Counted from the first letter of the stretch, positions 40,177 to 50,175 are shown. The stretch is 64,000 nucleotides of DNA from JAJDXO01 sp965221855 (GCA_965221855.1 CBDCSV010000007.1:248001-312000), one strand, 5' to 3'. Notes: generated from the letters alone by a model not told the origin. A program made the numbers and translations.

Positions 40177-40270
40177 GATCTTCCGCCCCTTGGCCTGCTC
40201 CGCTGAATAGGAAATCGGCGGCGGGCCTAGAGGGTGTCAGCACGGGGAAGCCGTGCTATAAGCGGGGCCG

Positions 40271-41338
40271 ATGAACCCGCCGTCCGAAAACCCCGATACC
40301 ATCACCATTCACCGGCCCGACGACTGGCATTTGCACGTCCGGGACGGGGCCATGCTGAAAACCGTGCTGCCCTATACGGCGCGGGTGTTCGCCCGCGCCA
40401 TCATCATGCCCAATCTGCCGGATCCGGTGACCACGCCGGCCAAGGCCGGCGCGTACCGCCGCCGCATCCTGGAGGCGCTGCCCGATGACGGCGTCGCGTC
40501 CCGGTTTCAGCCGCTGATGACCTGCTACCTCACCGACGAGACCGATCCGGCGTTGCTGGAAGAGGGGTTCGCCGACGGGGTGTGGGTGGCGGCCAAGCTC
40601 TATCCGGCCCATGCGACGACGGGCTCCGCCCATGGCGTGACCGACCCGCTCCAACTCGGCGCCGTCTACGGGAAGATGCAGGAGATCGGGATGCCGCTGC
40701 TGATCCACGGCGAGGTCACCGACCCGGATGTGGACGTCTTCGACCGGGAGGCGGTGTTCATCGAGCGCATCCTCACGCCCGTCATCAGGGATTTCCCCGA
40801 TTTGCGGGTCGTCCTGGAGCACATTACCACCCGGGAAGGGGCGCAATTCGTGGAGGGGGCGGGGAACAACGTGGCCGCGACCATTACGGCCCATCACCTG
40901 ATCATCAACCGGAACGCCATGTTCCAGGGAGGCATCCGGCCGCACAGCTATTGCCTGCCCGTCGCCAAGCGGGAGGAGCACCGGCTCGAGTTGCGCCGCG
41001 CGGCCACCTCGGGCTCGCCCAAGTTTTTCCTGGGAACCGACTCGGCGCCCCACCCAATCGGCGACAAGGAGAGCGACTGCGGCTGCGCCGGAATATTTAC
41101 CGCCGCCACGGCGATCGAACTCTACGCCCGTGTCTTCGACGAGGAAGACGCGCTGGAGAATTTGGAAACGTTCGCGAGCCGCGCGGGACCGGAATTTTAC
41201 GGCATGGAGCCCAATGACGAGCGGATCACGCTCGCCCGCGGTGAAACGCCGGTGCCGAAAATCGTCGAGATCGAAGGGGATATCGCTGTCCGGCCTTTCG
41301 GCGCGGGCCGGACCCTCGACTGGGAAATCAGGGACTAG
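40271..41338 (+). CDS. pyrC: Dihydroorotase (class II)
   Basis: Closes carbamoyl-aspartate to dihydroorotate in pyrimidine synthesis. The 355-residue length suits class II. Metal ligands: DDWHLHVRDG near residue 17, the carboxylated Lys in VAAKLYPAHATT near 110, His in LLIHGEV near 147, His in LEHITT near 185 and Asp in GTDSAPHP near 257. The start at 40271 is close behind the repeat pair. The AcuI-like gene follows by 10 bases. Confidence 0.96.
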   Translation: MNPPSENPDTITIHRPDDWHLHVRDGAMLKTVLPYTARVFARAIIMPNLPDPVTTPAKAGAYRRRILEALPDDGVASRFQPLMTCYLTDETDPALLEEGFADGVWVAAKLYPAHATTGSAHGVTDPLQLGAVYGKMQEIGMPLLIHGEVTDPDVDVFDREAVFIERILTPVIRDFPDLRVVLEHITTREGAQFVEGAGNNVAATITAHHLIINRNAMFQGGIRPHSYCLPVAKREEHRLELRRAATSGSPKFFLGTDSAPHPIGDKESDCGCAGIFTAATAIELYARVFDEEDALENLETFASRAGPEFYGMEPNDERITLARGETPVPKIVEIEGDIAVRPFGAGRTLDWEIRD

Positions 41339-41348
41339 GGAGACCGAA

Positions 41349-42353
41349 ATGGCCGATACCTTCAGGGCGCTGATGCTGCGCCGGGACGAGGATGGCAAGA
41401 CCGTTACCTCGGAGATGGAAGACGTCGCGGTGGGCGACCTGCCCGACGGCGAGGTGACGGTGGCCGTCGAGTATTCCAACCTGAACTACAAGGACGGGTT
41501 GATCCTGCAGGGGCTGGGCGGGCTGGTCCGCAACTATCCCCATATCGGCGGCATCGACTATGCGGGCACCGTCGAAGCCTCGGACGATCCCGCCATCAAG
41601 CCCGGAGACCGGGTGATACTCACCGGCTGGCGGGTCGGCGAAAATCGCTGGGGCGGATACGGCGCGCGGGCCATCGCCAAATCGGGCTGGTGCGTGAAGG
41701 TCCCGGACGGGCTCGACACCAGGCGGGCCATGGCCATCGGCACGGCGGGCTTTACCGCCATGCTGTCGGTGATGGCGCTCGAGGATCACGGGCTGACGCC
41801 GGATGCGGAGGGCGAGGTGGTGGTGACCGGCGCCGTCGGCGGGGTCGGATCGGTCGCCGTCTCGATTCTGGCGAATCTCGGCTACAAGGTCGCCGCGTCG
41901 ACGGGCCGCGAGGCCGAACACGCCTATCTGACCGATCTGGGCGCTGCCTCCATCGTGCCCCGCGCCGAACTCGAAGAGGACGTGAAAGGGCCGCTGTCGT
42001 CGGAGCGCTGGGCGGGCGCCATCGACAATGTTTGCGGGCCGGTGCTGTCCAACGTCATGCGGGCGATGCGGACCCACGCCGGCGTCGCCGCGGTCGGCCT
42101 CGCCGGCGGCGCCAGTTTCGACGGCAACATCATCCCGTTCCTGCTCCGCGGCGTAAGCCTGCTGGGCATCGATTCGGTTCTCTGTCCCATCGACCGGCGG
42201 ATCGAGGCCTGGGAGCGGCTCGCCTCCCAGTTGCCCATGGACAAGCTGGATGCGCTCACCACCGTCGCGCCGCTCGAAAAAGCCCCGGAATTGGCGGGTG
42301 AAATTCTTGCCGGGCGGGTCCGCGGACGCACCGTTCTGGAGATTGGCGGCTGA
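41349..42353 (+). CDS. acuI: MDR oxidoreductase, AcuI/YhdH-type acrylyl-CoA reductase
   Basis: A 334-residue NADPH-dependent medium-chain reductase of the YhdH/AcuI family, which reduces acrylyl-CoA to propionyl-CoA and so removes a toxic intermediate, for example in DMSP and 3-hydroxypropionate metabolism. Family features: EYSNLNYKDGL near 46, GIDYAGTVE near 68, GTAGFTAMLSVMALE near 132 and the nucleotide fold VVTGAVGGVGSVAVSIL near 160. There are no zinc ligands, as expected. The ATG at 41349 sits behind GGGAG. Confidence 0.9.
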   Translation: MADTFRALMLRRDEDGKTVTSEMEDVAVGDLPDGEVTVAVEYSNLNYKDGLILQGLGGLVRNYPHIGGIDYAGTVEASDDPAIKPGDRVILTGWRVGENRWGGYGARAIAKSGWCVKVPDGLDTRRAMAIGTAGFTAMLSVMALEDHGLTPDAEGEVVVTGAVGGVGSVAVSILANLGYKVAASTGREAEHAYLTDLGAASIVPRAELEEDVKGPLSSERWAGAIDNVCGPVLSNVMRAMRTHAGVAAVGLAGGASFDGNIIPFLLRGVSLLGIDSVLCPIDRRIEAWERLASQLPMDKLDALTTVAPLEKAPELAGEILAGRVRGRTVLEIGG

Positions 42354-42858
42354 GCGCCGTTGGTCCGGCCCGCTCCGATCAGGTGCAAATCGAGCGCAGT
42401 CGCTCCCAGTTCCGGTCAGTCATGGATGGTCTCGCGGCATTGAGGGACGGCGGCAAAAGCTTCGCTCTATCCGCCGGGGGCGGGTGGGTCGACAAATACC
42501 TGAGCAGCCCCTCCTGACCGGATTCCTTTGCGGCGAGACGCCTAAAGAAACCGGCCAGTCCCTCATTTGATATTTGGGCGCCGGCGAGCAGTTCGGTGGC
42601 GATTCTATCGGCTTCGATTTCCTCATCACGGCTATAGGATAGGCCGATCGCCGATGCCGCCTCGGCCTGAAGCATTCCCGGATCCCCAAACAGGGCCCGC
42701 AGAACCACCGAAAGTCCGAGTTGGCGAACGGCGTCCTGCGTCGCATGGCGCTCGATCACATGAGCCATTTCATGGGCCAGAACGCCCGCAACCTCGTCGG
42801 GGCCCTCCGCCTGTTCGATCAAGCCGCGAAACAACAGAATATGGCCGCCGGGCGCCGC

Positions 42859-44138
42859 GGTAACGTCAAGAGTTGTGTGTCAGGGAGAGAGGGGTACTGA
42901 TTCCCTGAGACTTGTTTTCGTGAATGAAGACCGCGTAGAGGATGCGGTCCATTGAGGTCTTGTCCTGGAAGGTTCCCATGGGCCGGGTTCGTCTCCGGAC
43001 CTCCCGGAACCGTCGTTCGATGGCGTTGGTGGTCCTGACCTGCTTTCGTTCGGCAAGGGTCTTGTAGCGGAAGCAGGTGAGCAAGTCGTCGAGGTCGTTG
43101 CGCAGGCAGGCGACGGCCTTGGGGTAGGTCTGCTCCCAGGCGTCGGCGAAGCGGCGGGCGGCGCTGAGCGCCTTTGGCCGAGTGTCTGCGTTCATGACGT
43201 CGTGGACGTCGGCCTTGACGGCCTCCTGGTCGGTCTTGCGGACCTTGTCGAGGATGTTGCGCATCTTGTGCGCCCAGCATCTCTGGACCGGGATGCCGTG
43301 ATAGACGACCGGCAAGGCGGCGAGCAGGCCCTGGCCGCCATCGACGCAGATCATCTCCAGGCCCTCGCCGGTGAGGCCGCGGCGGTGCAGCGCGGTGAGG
43401 AAGCGCTCCCATTCGGCGGCGCTCTCGCTGCCTGAGAGACAAAAGTCGATAATCTCCTTCTTGCCGTCGTGCCGTATGCCCAACGCCACAAGGACCGGCC
43501 TGCGGAGCGCGCCGGCGCCGGTCTTGCGGGCCAGCACCACGCCGTCGAGCATCAGCGCCTTGTAGACGTTCTTTAGCGGCCTGCGGTGGAAAGCCGCGAC
43601 CGTTGCGTCCAGGGTCTTGGCGACCCGGCTCACGGTCGCGGCCGAGACCGGGCGCCCGAGCAGGGCAAGCAGGACCTCACCGACCTTGCGCGTCGAGAGC
43701 CCCAGCACGAAGCCGGCCAGGATGGCGCGGTCGATCTCCGGGGCGCGTCTTGCATAGCCGCGCAGGATCTCGGTCGGGCAGAAGTGCCGGGTGCGCGGCA
43801 CGTTGAGCTCGATGTCGCCGAGTTCGCTGAGCAGGCAACGCCGGTAGGTGCCGTTGCGCCGGTCGCGTATGGCGCTGCCATCGAGGCCGTCGAGCCAGCG
43901 GTCCACCGCTTCGGCCATCCGGCCTTCGATGATCCCGGCCAGCGCCTGGCGGCCGAGCGGGCGGTAGCCCTCGCCCCAGTCCAGTCCGTCTGCCTGCATC
44001 TCCTTCACCACCTCAAAGGCCTGTGGTAGGCTCTCAATCGTCACAGCTCGCTGTGGCATCGGGGTACTCCTTCTTGCGGTTGTCGTGAACCACAGGGAGT
44101 ACCCCACTCCCGCCTGACACATAAATCCTTACGTTACC
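42859..44138 (-). mobile_element. IS256-family element, copy C1
   Basis: A 1280-bp element of the second variant (C-type), bounded by the exact 8-bp target repeat GGCGCCGC (42851-42858 and 44139-44146). Left end GGTAACGTCAAGAGTTGTGT, right end reading inward GGTAACGTAAGGATTTATGT. It appears identical to copy C2 and lies in the opposite orientation, 10.8 kb away. Confidence 0.97.
42866..44059 (-). CDS. IS256-family transposase (copy C1)
   Basis: A 397-residue transposase with the DDE residues and Cys/His pair intact. It differs from the B variant at scattered places: AGVGYS-type leader, TEILRGYARR, KTLDATVAAF, KNVYKALM, IDFCLSGSES, RNILDKVRKTDQE, NADTRPKALSA and ILYAVF. The ATG at 44059 follows AAGGAG. 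Confidence 0.97.
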   Translation of the reverse strand: MPQRAVTIESLPQAFEVVKEMQADGLDWGEGYRPLGRQALAGIIEGRMAEAVDRWLDGLDGSAIRDRRNGTYRRCLLSELGDIELNVPRTRHFCPTEILRGYARRAPEIDRAILAGFVLGLSTRKVGEVLLALLGRPVSAATVSRVAKTLDATVAAFHRRPLKNVYKALMLDGVVLARKTGAGALRRPVLVALGIRHDGKKEIIDFCLSGSESAAEWERFLTALHRRGLTGEGLEMICVDGGQGLLAALPVVYHGIPVQRCWAHKMRNILDKVRKTDQEAVKADVHDVMNADTRPKALSAARRFADAWEQTYPKAVACLRNDLDDLLTCFRYKTLAERKQVRTTNAIERRFREVRRRTRPMGTFQDKTSMDRILYAVFIHENKSQGISTPLSLTHNS

Positions 44139-44743
44139 GGCGCCGCCAGGGCGTTGACGACCGGCGTATCCAGGACCCTGACGTCGAAATCGATATGAAG
44201 ATCGCCGGCCAGTCTGGACACCAGCAGATTCAATGCATCGTCACCGCCCTTGGTGCCGCAGAATCGCTTATCGCCGGTTTTGTCGCTGAAGAGGTTCGCG
44301 ACGTTTTCGATCACGCTTTCGCCGATGCGGTTTTCCCACGAGTGGGGAATCAACCGCACCGTCGCGTCGACGACCTTCGGCAGCGCGAACCACAGCGCCG
44401 CCGCAAATGCCGCGACGATAGCCGCATACAAGGCGGTTTGACGAAGACTCGGCAGCGGATACCGCCGGCGCTGCGGCAGGGCCGGGATGGCCGCAAGGAT
44501 TTCGGCGCAGGCGGCGGCGCCCTCGACGGTTAGCCGTGCGCCCCGCTGCGATGTGCGGGAGAGGGTGAGGGACGAATCCGAATCAAGATCGTCGATGAGT
44601 TCGATTTCATCAAAATGCCAGGTTGCCAGGATGTCGCCGTCCGTTCCGCCGATCGAGAAGCCATCAGCCCGTATTTCGATCCGTACCTGCCGGACCCTTG
44701 CCGTCTTGCCGTCGCTGTAGCGTCCGGAAACCGCCGCCACGGC

Positions 44744-45919
44744 CTAAAGCCCTCCGATGTCGAAAGCATCCGCCAGGCCCTCGCCTCTCACGGGCGCGCC
44801 CAATTCGCTCTGGCTGAGTTCATGTTCGGAGAACGATCCCGCATAGCGGAATCGCTTCGCGTAGAAGTCGACATAGCGTTTATAGACGACAGGCAGGAGG
44901 AGCCCCAGGGAGAGCGAAGCCATAAGCTGATTGGTCCATATGAACCAGACGTACCGCCAACGCCCCGTATCGAGCTCGAACCCCAGGTTCATGAACTTGA
45001 GACAACTCGCGAAATATCGAGCCTCGGTGGCTGCGTACCACAGTGTGGGGACGGTAAACAGGACCACCGCCGACACGAAGACCACGATCAACTGGACCGG
45101 CGCGGTGCCGAGGGACGTGATAATCTCTTCCGGGCTTGGCGTCCGGCCTTCGATCATGGGCTGGAAGACGGGGAAAAATATCGCGGTGGCGAGCATCAAG
45201 ATGACCGCCAGAACCGCGAAATAGAGCAGAAACGAGACGAAGAGAGCCGGGTAGAGTCTGCGGCCCTTCGCGTCCAAGACCATCGACCGGTTGCCGAACC
45301 ATGTGTGTTTTGTCCGATATCGGGCAAGATGGGTTCGCGTATAGGGGATCGCGAGTTCCAGCGTGACGACATTGAGGATCGACCACAGGAAGCTCGTCGA
45401 GCCATACGCCAGGGTCGAGCCGGTTTGCCCGCCCCGGATGCCCCGCCATCTCGTGCGAGTCAGCCGGTATCGGCGGGCCCGGAAAATCGCGATCGGGATC
45501 AGGAAGAAGACAATCAGACCCTGCACGCCGGCGACGGCCGATTGTGCTCCCGGCGACAGCACGGCCGCCAGACTGATAACTTCAGGGACAATCAGCATCG
45601 GGATGATGAGCACGGCGACAATAATCAAGAAACCGAAAAGAAGTTCCTTTGCCGTCCCCGTATATTCGAGCCGGTCTCCCTCGATTTCGACGTGCGACCA
45701 GAGATAGCGGCGCATCCGCGTCTTCGCCCAGAATCTATAGATTCCGAGGGTAAGCGCCGTAAACAGGAGGTTGGTCAGATGGATCTTGAATAGTTCGCCG
45801 AGTTCATAGTGGCTCTTCATGAGCGGTTTGTACGCGTCCGTCTGCGCGATGTCGCCAGGCATTCCCATCCCCTGATTCACGGCTTCAAGTTGTCTGGTGG
45901 AGAAATTTCGGGAACCCAT
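44744..45919 (-). CDS. YjgN-like (DUF898) membrane protein
   Basis: A 391-residue DUF898 protein of the inner membrane with about eight hydrophobic segments. The family motif YRFWAKTRMRRYLWSHVEIEG stands near residue 60, and TRTHLARYRTKHTWFG near 190 is a second, similar block, so the protein is a tandem of two homologous halves. DUF898 genes often lie next to M48 proteases, as here. The function is unknown. It is transcribed first, with the broken protease gene behind it. Confidence 0.88.
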   Translation of the reverse strand: MGSRNFSTRQLEAVNQGMGMPGDIAQTDAYKPLMKSHYELGELFKIHLTNLLFTALTLGIYRFWAKTRMRRYLWSHVEIEGDRLEYTGTAKELLFGFLIIVAVLIIPMLIVPEVISLAAVLSPGAQSAVAGVQGLIVFFLIPIAIFRARRYRLTRTRWRGIRGGQTGSTLAYGSTSFLWSILNVVTLELAIPYTRTHLARYRTKHTWFGNRSMVLDAKGRRLYPALFVSFLLYFAVLAVILMLATAIFFPVFQPMIEGRTPSPEEIITSLGTAPVQLIVVFVSAVVLFTVPTLWYAATEARYFASCLKFMNLGFELDTGRWRYVWFIWTNQLMASLSLGLLLPVVYKRYVDFYAKRFRYAGSFSEHELSQSELGAPVRGEGLADAFDIGGL

Positions 45920-46057
45920 GTTAGCCAGCCCAAATTCGAATCGCTACACCAATCCCTGTTGGCATCGATGAAGCGCACCCGCTAAACTCGCCCCAATCGG
46001 AACCACAAGGGTCCATCAAGGGCGGTCGCGCGCGGCTGCTCATCTTCGGGGCAGTCG

Positions 46058-46756
46058 ATGAAATCACGAATTTGGGGCGCCATTACGCTGCTGGTGTCCA
46101 TCCTCCTTACCGCGGGCGGGCCGGCGTTCGCCCAGCAACTGGTTCAGGTTCCGCCTCCCGCCACATTCGGCGATTCGCAGCGCTGGTACCAACGGGCCGC
46201 CGAAGACGGTGACGTGGACGCCCAGTTTCTGCTCGCCGAGATTTACGAGCGCGGCCTCCGGGGGGATAAGGATATGGCCGAGGCCGTCCGCTGGTACGGT
46301 GTCGCCGCGGCCCAAGGGCATCTGCCCTCTCAGCTTCGCCTGGCCCGGCTCTACTACGCCGGCCGGGAAGTCGAGCGCGACCTGTTCAAGGCCGCCACCT
46401 GGTACGGCGAAGCGGCGGAGTCGGGCCATGCCCGGGCGCAATACAATTACGCGCTGATGCTGCATCGGGGGCAGGGGGTGGCGCGGGATACCGCCAAGGC
46501 GGCCGCGTGGTACGAGAAGGCGGCCGAGGCCGGCATCGCCGACGCCCAGCGCAATTTCGGGCTGCTTCTGGCCCGCGGCGACGGGGTCGCCAAGGATCCC
46601 GTGAAGGCGCTTGCTTGGCTGGAGATCGCGGCCGGCAACAAGGCGCCCGTGCCGGACGTGGTGCTGATGGCGCTCACCAAGGACCTCACCGACGGCCAGA
46701 AGCAGGCCGCCAGTAAGGTGGCGGCCGACTGGCTCCGCAAGAACCCGGTCAAATAG
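46058..46756 (+). CDS. Exported Sel1-repeat (SLR) protein
   Basis: A 232-residue exported protein with a signal peptide (cut near PAFA-QQ, residue 25) and four or more Sel1-like repeats. Each repeat reads A..WY..AAE.G...AQ..L...Y..G, for example SQRWYQRAAEDGDVDAQFLL, AVRWYGVAAAQGHLPSQLRL and AAWYEKAAEAGIADAQRNF. Such solenoids mount protein complexes in signalling or envelope upkeep. It is convergent with the ABC exporter gene, stop to stop within 3 bases. Confidence 0.9.
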   Translation: MKSRIWGAITLLVSILLTAGGPAFAQQLVQVPPPATFGDSQRWYQRAAEDGDVDAQFLLAEIYERGLRGDKDMAEAVRWYGVAAAQGHLPSQLRLARLYYAGREVERDLFKAATWYGEAAESGHARAQYNYALMLHRGQGVARDTAKAAAWYEKAAEAGIADAQRNFGLLLARGDGVAKDPVKALAWLEIAAGNKAPVPDVVLMALTKDLTDGQKQAASKVAADWLRKNPVK

Positions 46757-46758
46757 CC

Positions 46759-48642
46759 CTATTCGGCGGCGGCGGGCGCCGGATCGCCCGCTTGACCGGC
46801 CGGCTCGTCCGTCTCGGCGACCTTCGCCAGCGTCTCTTCCGCTTCCCGGGCCTCCTGCTGGCGGGCCCACATTTCGGCGTAGGCCGCGCCCTTTTCCAAT
46901 AGCCCGGCATGGGTGCCGCGCTCGATCACCTCGCCCTCGTCGAGGACCAGGATTTCGTCCGCGTCCACCACCGTCGACAGCCGGTGGGCGATGACCAGGG
47001 TGGTGCGGTCGGCCGACACCTCCGCGAGGGACGCCTGGATTTCCTTCTCGGTGTGGGTATCGAGGGCCGAGGTGGCCTCGTCGAACATCAGGATCTGCGG
47101 GCCCTTCAGGATGGTCCGGGCGATGGCCACCCGCTGCTTTTCGCCGCCAGACAGCTTCAGGCCCCGCTCGCCCACCTGGGTATCGTAGCCGTCGGGGAGG
47201 CTCATGACGAAGTCGTGGATGCTGGCGAGGCGCGCCGCTTCCTCGATCTCCGCCGGCGAGGCCCTCGGCCGGCCATAGGCGATGTTGTAATAGACCGTGT
47301 CGTTGAATAGCACCGTGTCCTGGGGAACGATGCCGATGGCGGCCCGGAGGGAGGATTGGGCGACGTCCCGGATGTCCTGGCCGTCGATGGTGATGCGCCC
47401 GGCGGTCACGTCGTAGAACCGGTAGAGGAGCCTCGAAATGGTCGACTTGCCGGCCCCGGACGGCCCGACGATGGCCACCTTCCTGCCGGGCGCGACGGTG
47501 AACGAAACGCCCTTGAGGATGCGGCGGTCCGGATTGTAGTCGAAGTCCACGTTCTCGAACCTGATTTCGCCCCCGGATACGGCGAGGTCCGGCGCGTTCT
47601 CCTTGTCATCCACCTCCTTGTGAACGTCCAGGAGCGAGAACATGTCCTCCATGTCGGTGAGGGACTGCTTGATCTCCCGGTAGACGAAGCCGAGGAAGTT
47701 GAGCGGCAGGAAGAGCTGGATCAGGTAGCTGTTGACCAGCACGAAGTCGCCCAAGGTCATCTCGCCGTTCCTGACCCCGAAGGCGGCCATGATGATCACG
47801 ATGGTCAGGCCGATGGAGATGAAGAAGCCCTGGCCGATGTTCAGAAGCGAGAGCGTCACCTTGCTTTGCACCGCCGCCGTTTCGTAGGACCGGAGCGCCT
47901 TGTCGAAGCGCTGGGCTTCGTAGTTCTCGTTGCCGAAATACTTGACCGTCTCGTAGTTCAGCAGCGAGTCGATGGCCTTGGTGGTGGCTTCCTGGTCCTT
48001 TTCGTTCATCCGGCGGCGGTACTTGAGCCGCCATTCGGTGACGGTGACGGTCCAGACGATGTAGGTGCCGACGGTAACGAAGGTGACCAGGGCAAACCAG
48101 AAATTGAACAGCCCCCACAGGATGCCGCAGACCATCAGGATCTCCAGCAATGTCGGCAGGATGTTGAACAGGGTGAAGTTCAATACGAACTCGATGGCCT
48201 TGGTGCCCCGCTCGACGACCCGGCTCAGGCCGCCGGTCTGGCGGTCCAGGTGGAACCGCATGGCCAGCGAATGGAGGTGCCGGAAGGTCTTGAGGCCCGC
48301 CTGGCGGATCGCCCGCTGGCCGACCTTGGCGAACACCGCGTCGCGCAGCTCGCCGAAGGCCTGCTGCAGGACACGGGCCGAGCCGTAGGCGACCAGGATG
48401 CCGATGGGCACGATGACCACGGTGGCGCCCTGCCCGGTGAGGATGTCGACGGCCATCTTGTAGAGAATCGGGACGCCGACGGTGATCCCCTTGGCCGCGG
48501 CCAGGAACAGCAGCGCGACGACGACCCGCACCCGCATCTCCATCCGGTCCTTGGGCCACAGATAGGGCAGCAGGGTGCGGATGGTCTTCCAGTCGTTGCG
48601 GGCGCCGCCGCGGCGGCGCGCGGTTTCGGGCAGGGTACGCAT
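46759..48642 (-). CDS. Atm1-type ABC exporter (fused membrane and ATPase domains)
   Basis: A 627-residue half transporter of the ABCB7/ATM1 (HMT1) type, which exports glutathione-linked sulfur or metal compounds. The type is marked by NYETVKYFGNENYEAQRFD near residue 232, between the membrane helices. The ATPase has Walker A GPSGAGKST near 397, Q-loop IVPQDT, signature LSGGEKQR and Walker B ILMFDEATSALD. In alphaproteobacteria such proteins aid metal detoxification or iron-sulfur maturation. The ATG at 48642 was preferred to a TTG one codon earlier. Confidence 0.93.
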   Translation of the reverse strand: MRTLPETARRRGGARNDWKTIRTLLPYLWPKDRMEMRVRVVVALLFLAAAKGITVGVPILYKMAVDILTGQGATVVIVPIGILVAYGSARVLQQAFGELRDAVFAKVGQRAIRQAGLKTFRHLHSLAMRFHLDRQTGGLSRVVERGTKAIEFVLNFTLFNILPTLLEILMVCGILWGLFNFWFALVTFVTVGTYIVWTVTVTEWRLKYRRRMNEKDQEATTKAIDSLLNYETVKYFGNENYEAQRFDKALRSYETAAVQSKVTLSLLNIGQGFFISIGLTIVIIMAAFGVRNGEMTLGDFVLVNSYLIQLFLPLNFLGFVYREIKQSLTDMEDMFSLLDVHKEVDDKENAPDLAVSGGEIRFENVDFDYNPDRRILKGVSFTVAPGRKVAIVGPSGAGKSTISRLLYRFYDVTAGRITIDGQDIRDVAQSSLRAAIGIVPQDTVLFNDTVYYNIAYGRPRASPAEIEEAARLASIHDFVMSLPDGYDTQVGERGLKLSGGEKQRVAIARTILKGPQILMFDEATSALDTHTEKEIQASLAEVSADRTTLVIAHRLSTVVDADEILVLDEGEVIERGTHAGLLEKGAAYAEMWARQQEAREAEETLAKVAETDEPAGQAGDPAPAAAE

Positions 48643-48750
48643 CAAACGCTAATGTGGGTCACAACCGGATGAGGCGCAAGGTAAAGGGAGCCTAACACTG
48701 TTATTGCTTCCACCCCCTCACCTACCCTCGCCCCCCTTTGGGGAAATGGG

Positions 48751-50175
48751 ATGGACGCCTCCCACCTGCTGCTGCTGGAAGTCCGACGGAAGGGGTGGAC
48801 CCTCACGGGCCGACGGCATCAAAGTACCAATGGGGAAGAGCAAGCTCTTCACAGGCAAACCGGAGGGTCCGAGATGAAGACTAACAGAACTGTCGTGGGC
48901 GTGGATACGGCGAAACGTGTGTTCCAGTTGTACTGGATTGATATGGAGACGGGCGAGGTCATGGATCTGAAGCTGAGCCGGGCGAAGTTCCTCGAACACT
49001 TCGCCAACCGCGCGCCCTGCTTGGTCGCGATGGAGGCCTGCGGCGGCTCGCAGCACTGGGCGCGCCGGCTTGGGGAGCTCGGCCACGAGCCGCGGCTGTT
49101 GCCGGCCAAGGCGGTGCGTCCCTTTGTCATCGGCAACAAGAACGACGCGCACGACGCGCGGGCGATCTGGACGGCGGCGCGGATGCCGGGCATCAAGACC
49201 GTTGCGGTGAAGAGCGAGGAACAGCAGGCGGTCCTGGCGCTTCACCGGATGCGCCAGCAGTTGGTGAAGTTCCGCACGGCTCAGACCAACGGGCTGCGCG
49301 GCCTGCTGATGGAATATGGCGAGGTGATGCCGCGGGGCCGGGCCGGGATGAGACAGGCGATGCCCGGCGCCCTCGCGCGGGTCTCGGAGCGGCTGCCGGC
49401 GATGGTGATCGACACGCTTCGCGAGCAGTGGGCGCGGATCGGCCGGCTCGATGAAGAGATCGGCGAGATCGAGCGGCGCATCGGGGTGTGGCACCGCGGC
49501 AATGCCGACAGCAGACGGATCGCCGAGATTCCCGGCGTGGGCGTGCTGACCGCGACCGCCGTCGTCGCCGCGATGGGCGATCCGGCGGCGTTCCGGTCGG
49601 GCCGGGAGTTCGCCGCCTGGCTCGGCCTGGTGCCGCGCCACGACGGTACCGGCGGCCGGGTTCGCATGCTCGGCATCTCCAAGCGCGGCGACCGGTATTT
49701 GCGAACCCTGCTGATCCACGGCGCGCGCGCCGTGCTCACCAACAGCAAGGCGCCGCCCGAATGGGCGGTGCGCCTCGCCGAGCGGCGGCCGATGAACGTC
49801 GCCACCGTCGCGCTGGCCAACAAGACGGCACGCACGATCTGGGCCCTGCTGGCCCACGACCGGACGTACCAGGCGAACTACGTCGGCCGGCCGGCATAGC
49901 CGCGGCGGACGATGGAACGGCGAACCGATAGAGGAGGTGGCCGCTGAGAGGTTGCGCAAGGCACGAAACGGAGTGATGGCAAACAGGTCGGACCGCGATC
50001 CGCCAAGCCTGAATCCCTCGAGGGGCGAGAAGCCCGTGGGGGAAATGAGGCGCGGATCGGCAGATTCCATCAGGGCCAGCGGGCACCAGGTCCCGCATCA
50101 ACAGGCCGGATACAAAGCTGCAATCTGCCTGCCCGTCACACCGAAATCGGTCCTTGCGTCCCGGGAGGCGTCCAT
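48751..50175 (+). mobile_element. IS110-family element, IS1111 subgroup
   Basis: The transposase is flanked by a perfect 13-bp inverted repeat, ATGGACGCCTCCC at 48751-48763 and GGGAGGCGTCCAT at 50163-50175. Sub-terminal repeats of this length mark the IS1111 subgroup of IS110. The true ends lie a few bases outside. The 260 bases after the transposase gene are non-coding element sequence, where this family carries its guide (bridge) RNA. Confidence 0.75.
48874..49899 (+). CDS. IS110/IS1111 transposase (DEDD type)
   Basis: A 341-residue DEDD recombinase. The N-terminal RuvC-like domain has VGVDTAKRVFQLYW (first Asp near residue 10), EACGGSQHWAR (Glu near 51) and NKNDAHDARAIW (two Asp near 92-95). 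The C-terminal Tnp2 domain has IPGVGVLTATAVVAAMGD and WLGLVPRHDGTGG....GISKRGDRYLRTLLIHGA with the catalytic Ser region. The ATG at 48874 follows CGGAGGG. It seems intact. Confidence 0.93.
   Translation: MKTNRTVVGVDTAKRVFQLYWIDMETGEVMDLKLSRAKFLEHFANRAPCLVAMEACGGSQHWARRLGELGHEPRLLPAKAVRPFVIGNKNDAHDARAIWTAARMPGIKTVAVKSEEQQAVLALHRMRQQLVKFRTAQTNGLRGLLMEYGEVMPRGRAGMRQAMPGALARVSERLPAMVIDTLREQWARIGRLDEEIGEIERRIGVWHRGNADSRRIAEIPGVGVLTATAVVAAMGDPAAFRSGREFAAWLGLVPRHDGTGGRVRMLGISKRGDRYLRTLLIHGARAVLTNSKAPPEWAVRLAERRPMNVATVALANKTARTIWALLAHDRTYQANYVGRPA

Larger units (their letters stand above)
42379..44740 (-). pseudogene. M48-family metalloprotease, split by IS256 copy C1
   Basis: A membrane-anchored zinc protease interrupted by the element at 42859-44138. 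Removing it and one target repeat restores 357 residues without a frame break. The N-terminal part has a soluble region rich in beta strands (residues 1-100) and one membrane helix (LYAAIVAAFAAALWFAL); the joint runs VVNALAAP then GGHILLFRG. The zinc site HEMAH (VLAHEMAHVIERHA) and the third ligand Glu in SRDEEIEADR are in the downstream part. Both pieces are now separate, so activity is probably lost. The gene starts 3 bases after the YjgN-like gene, with which this protease type often occurs. Confidence 0.92.
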
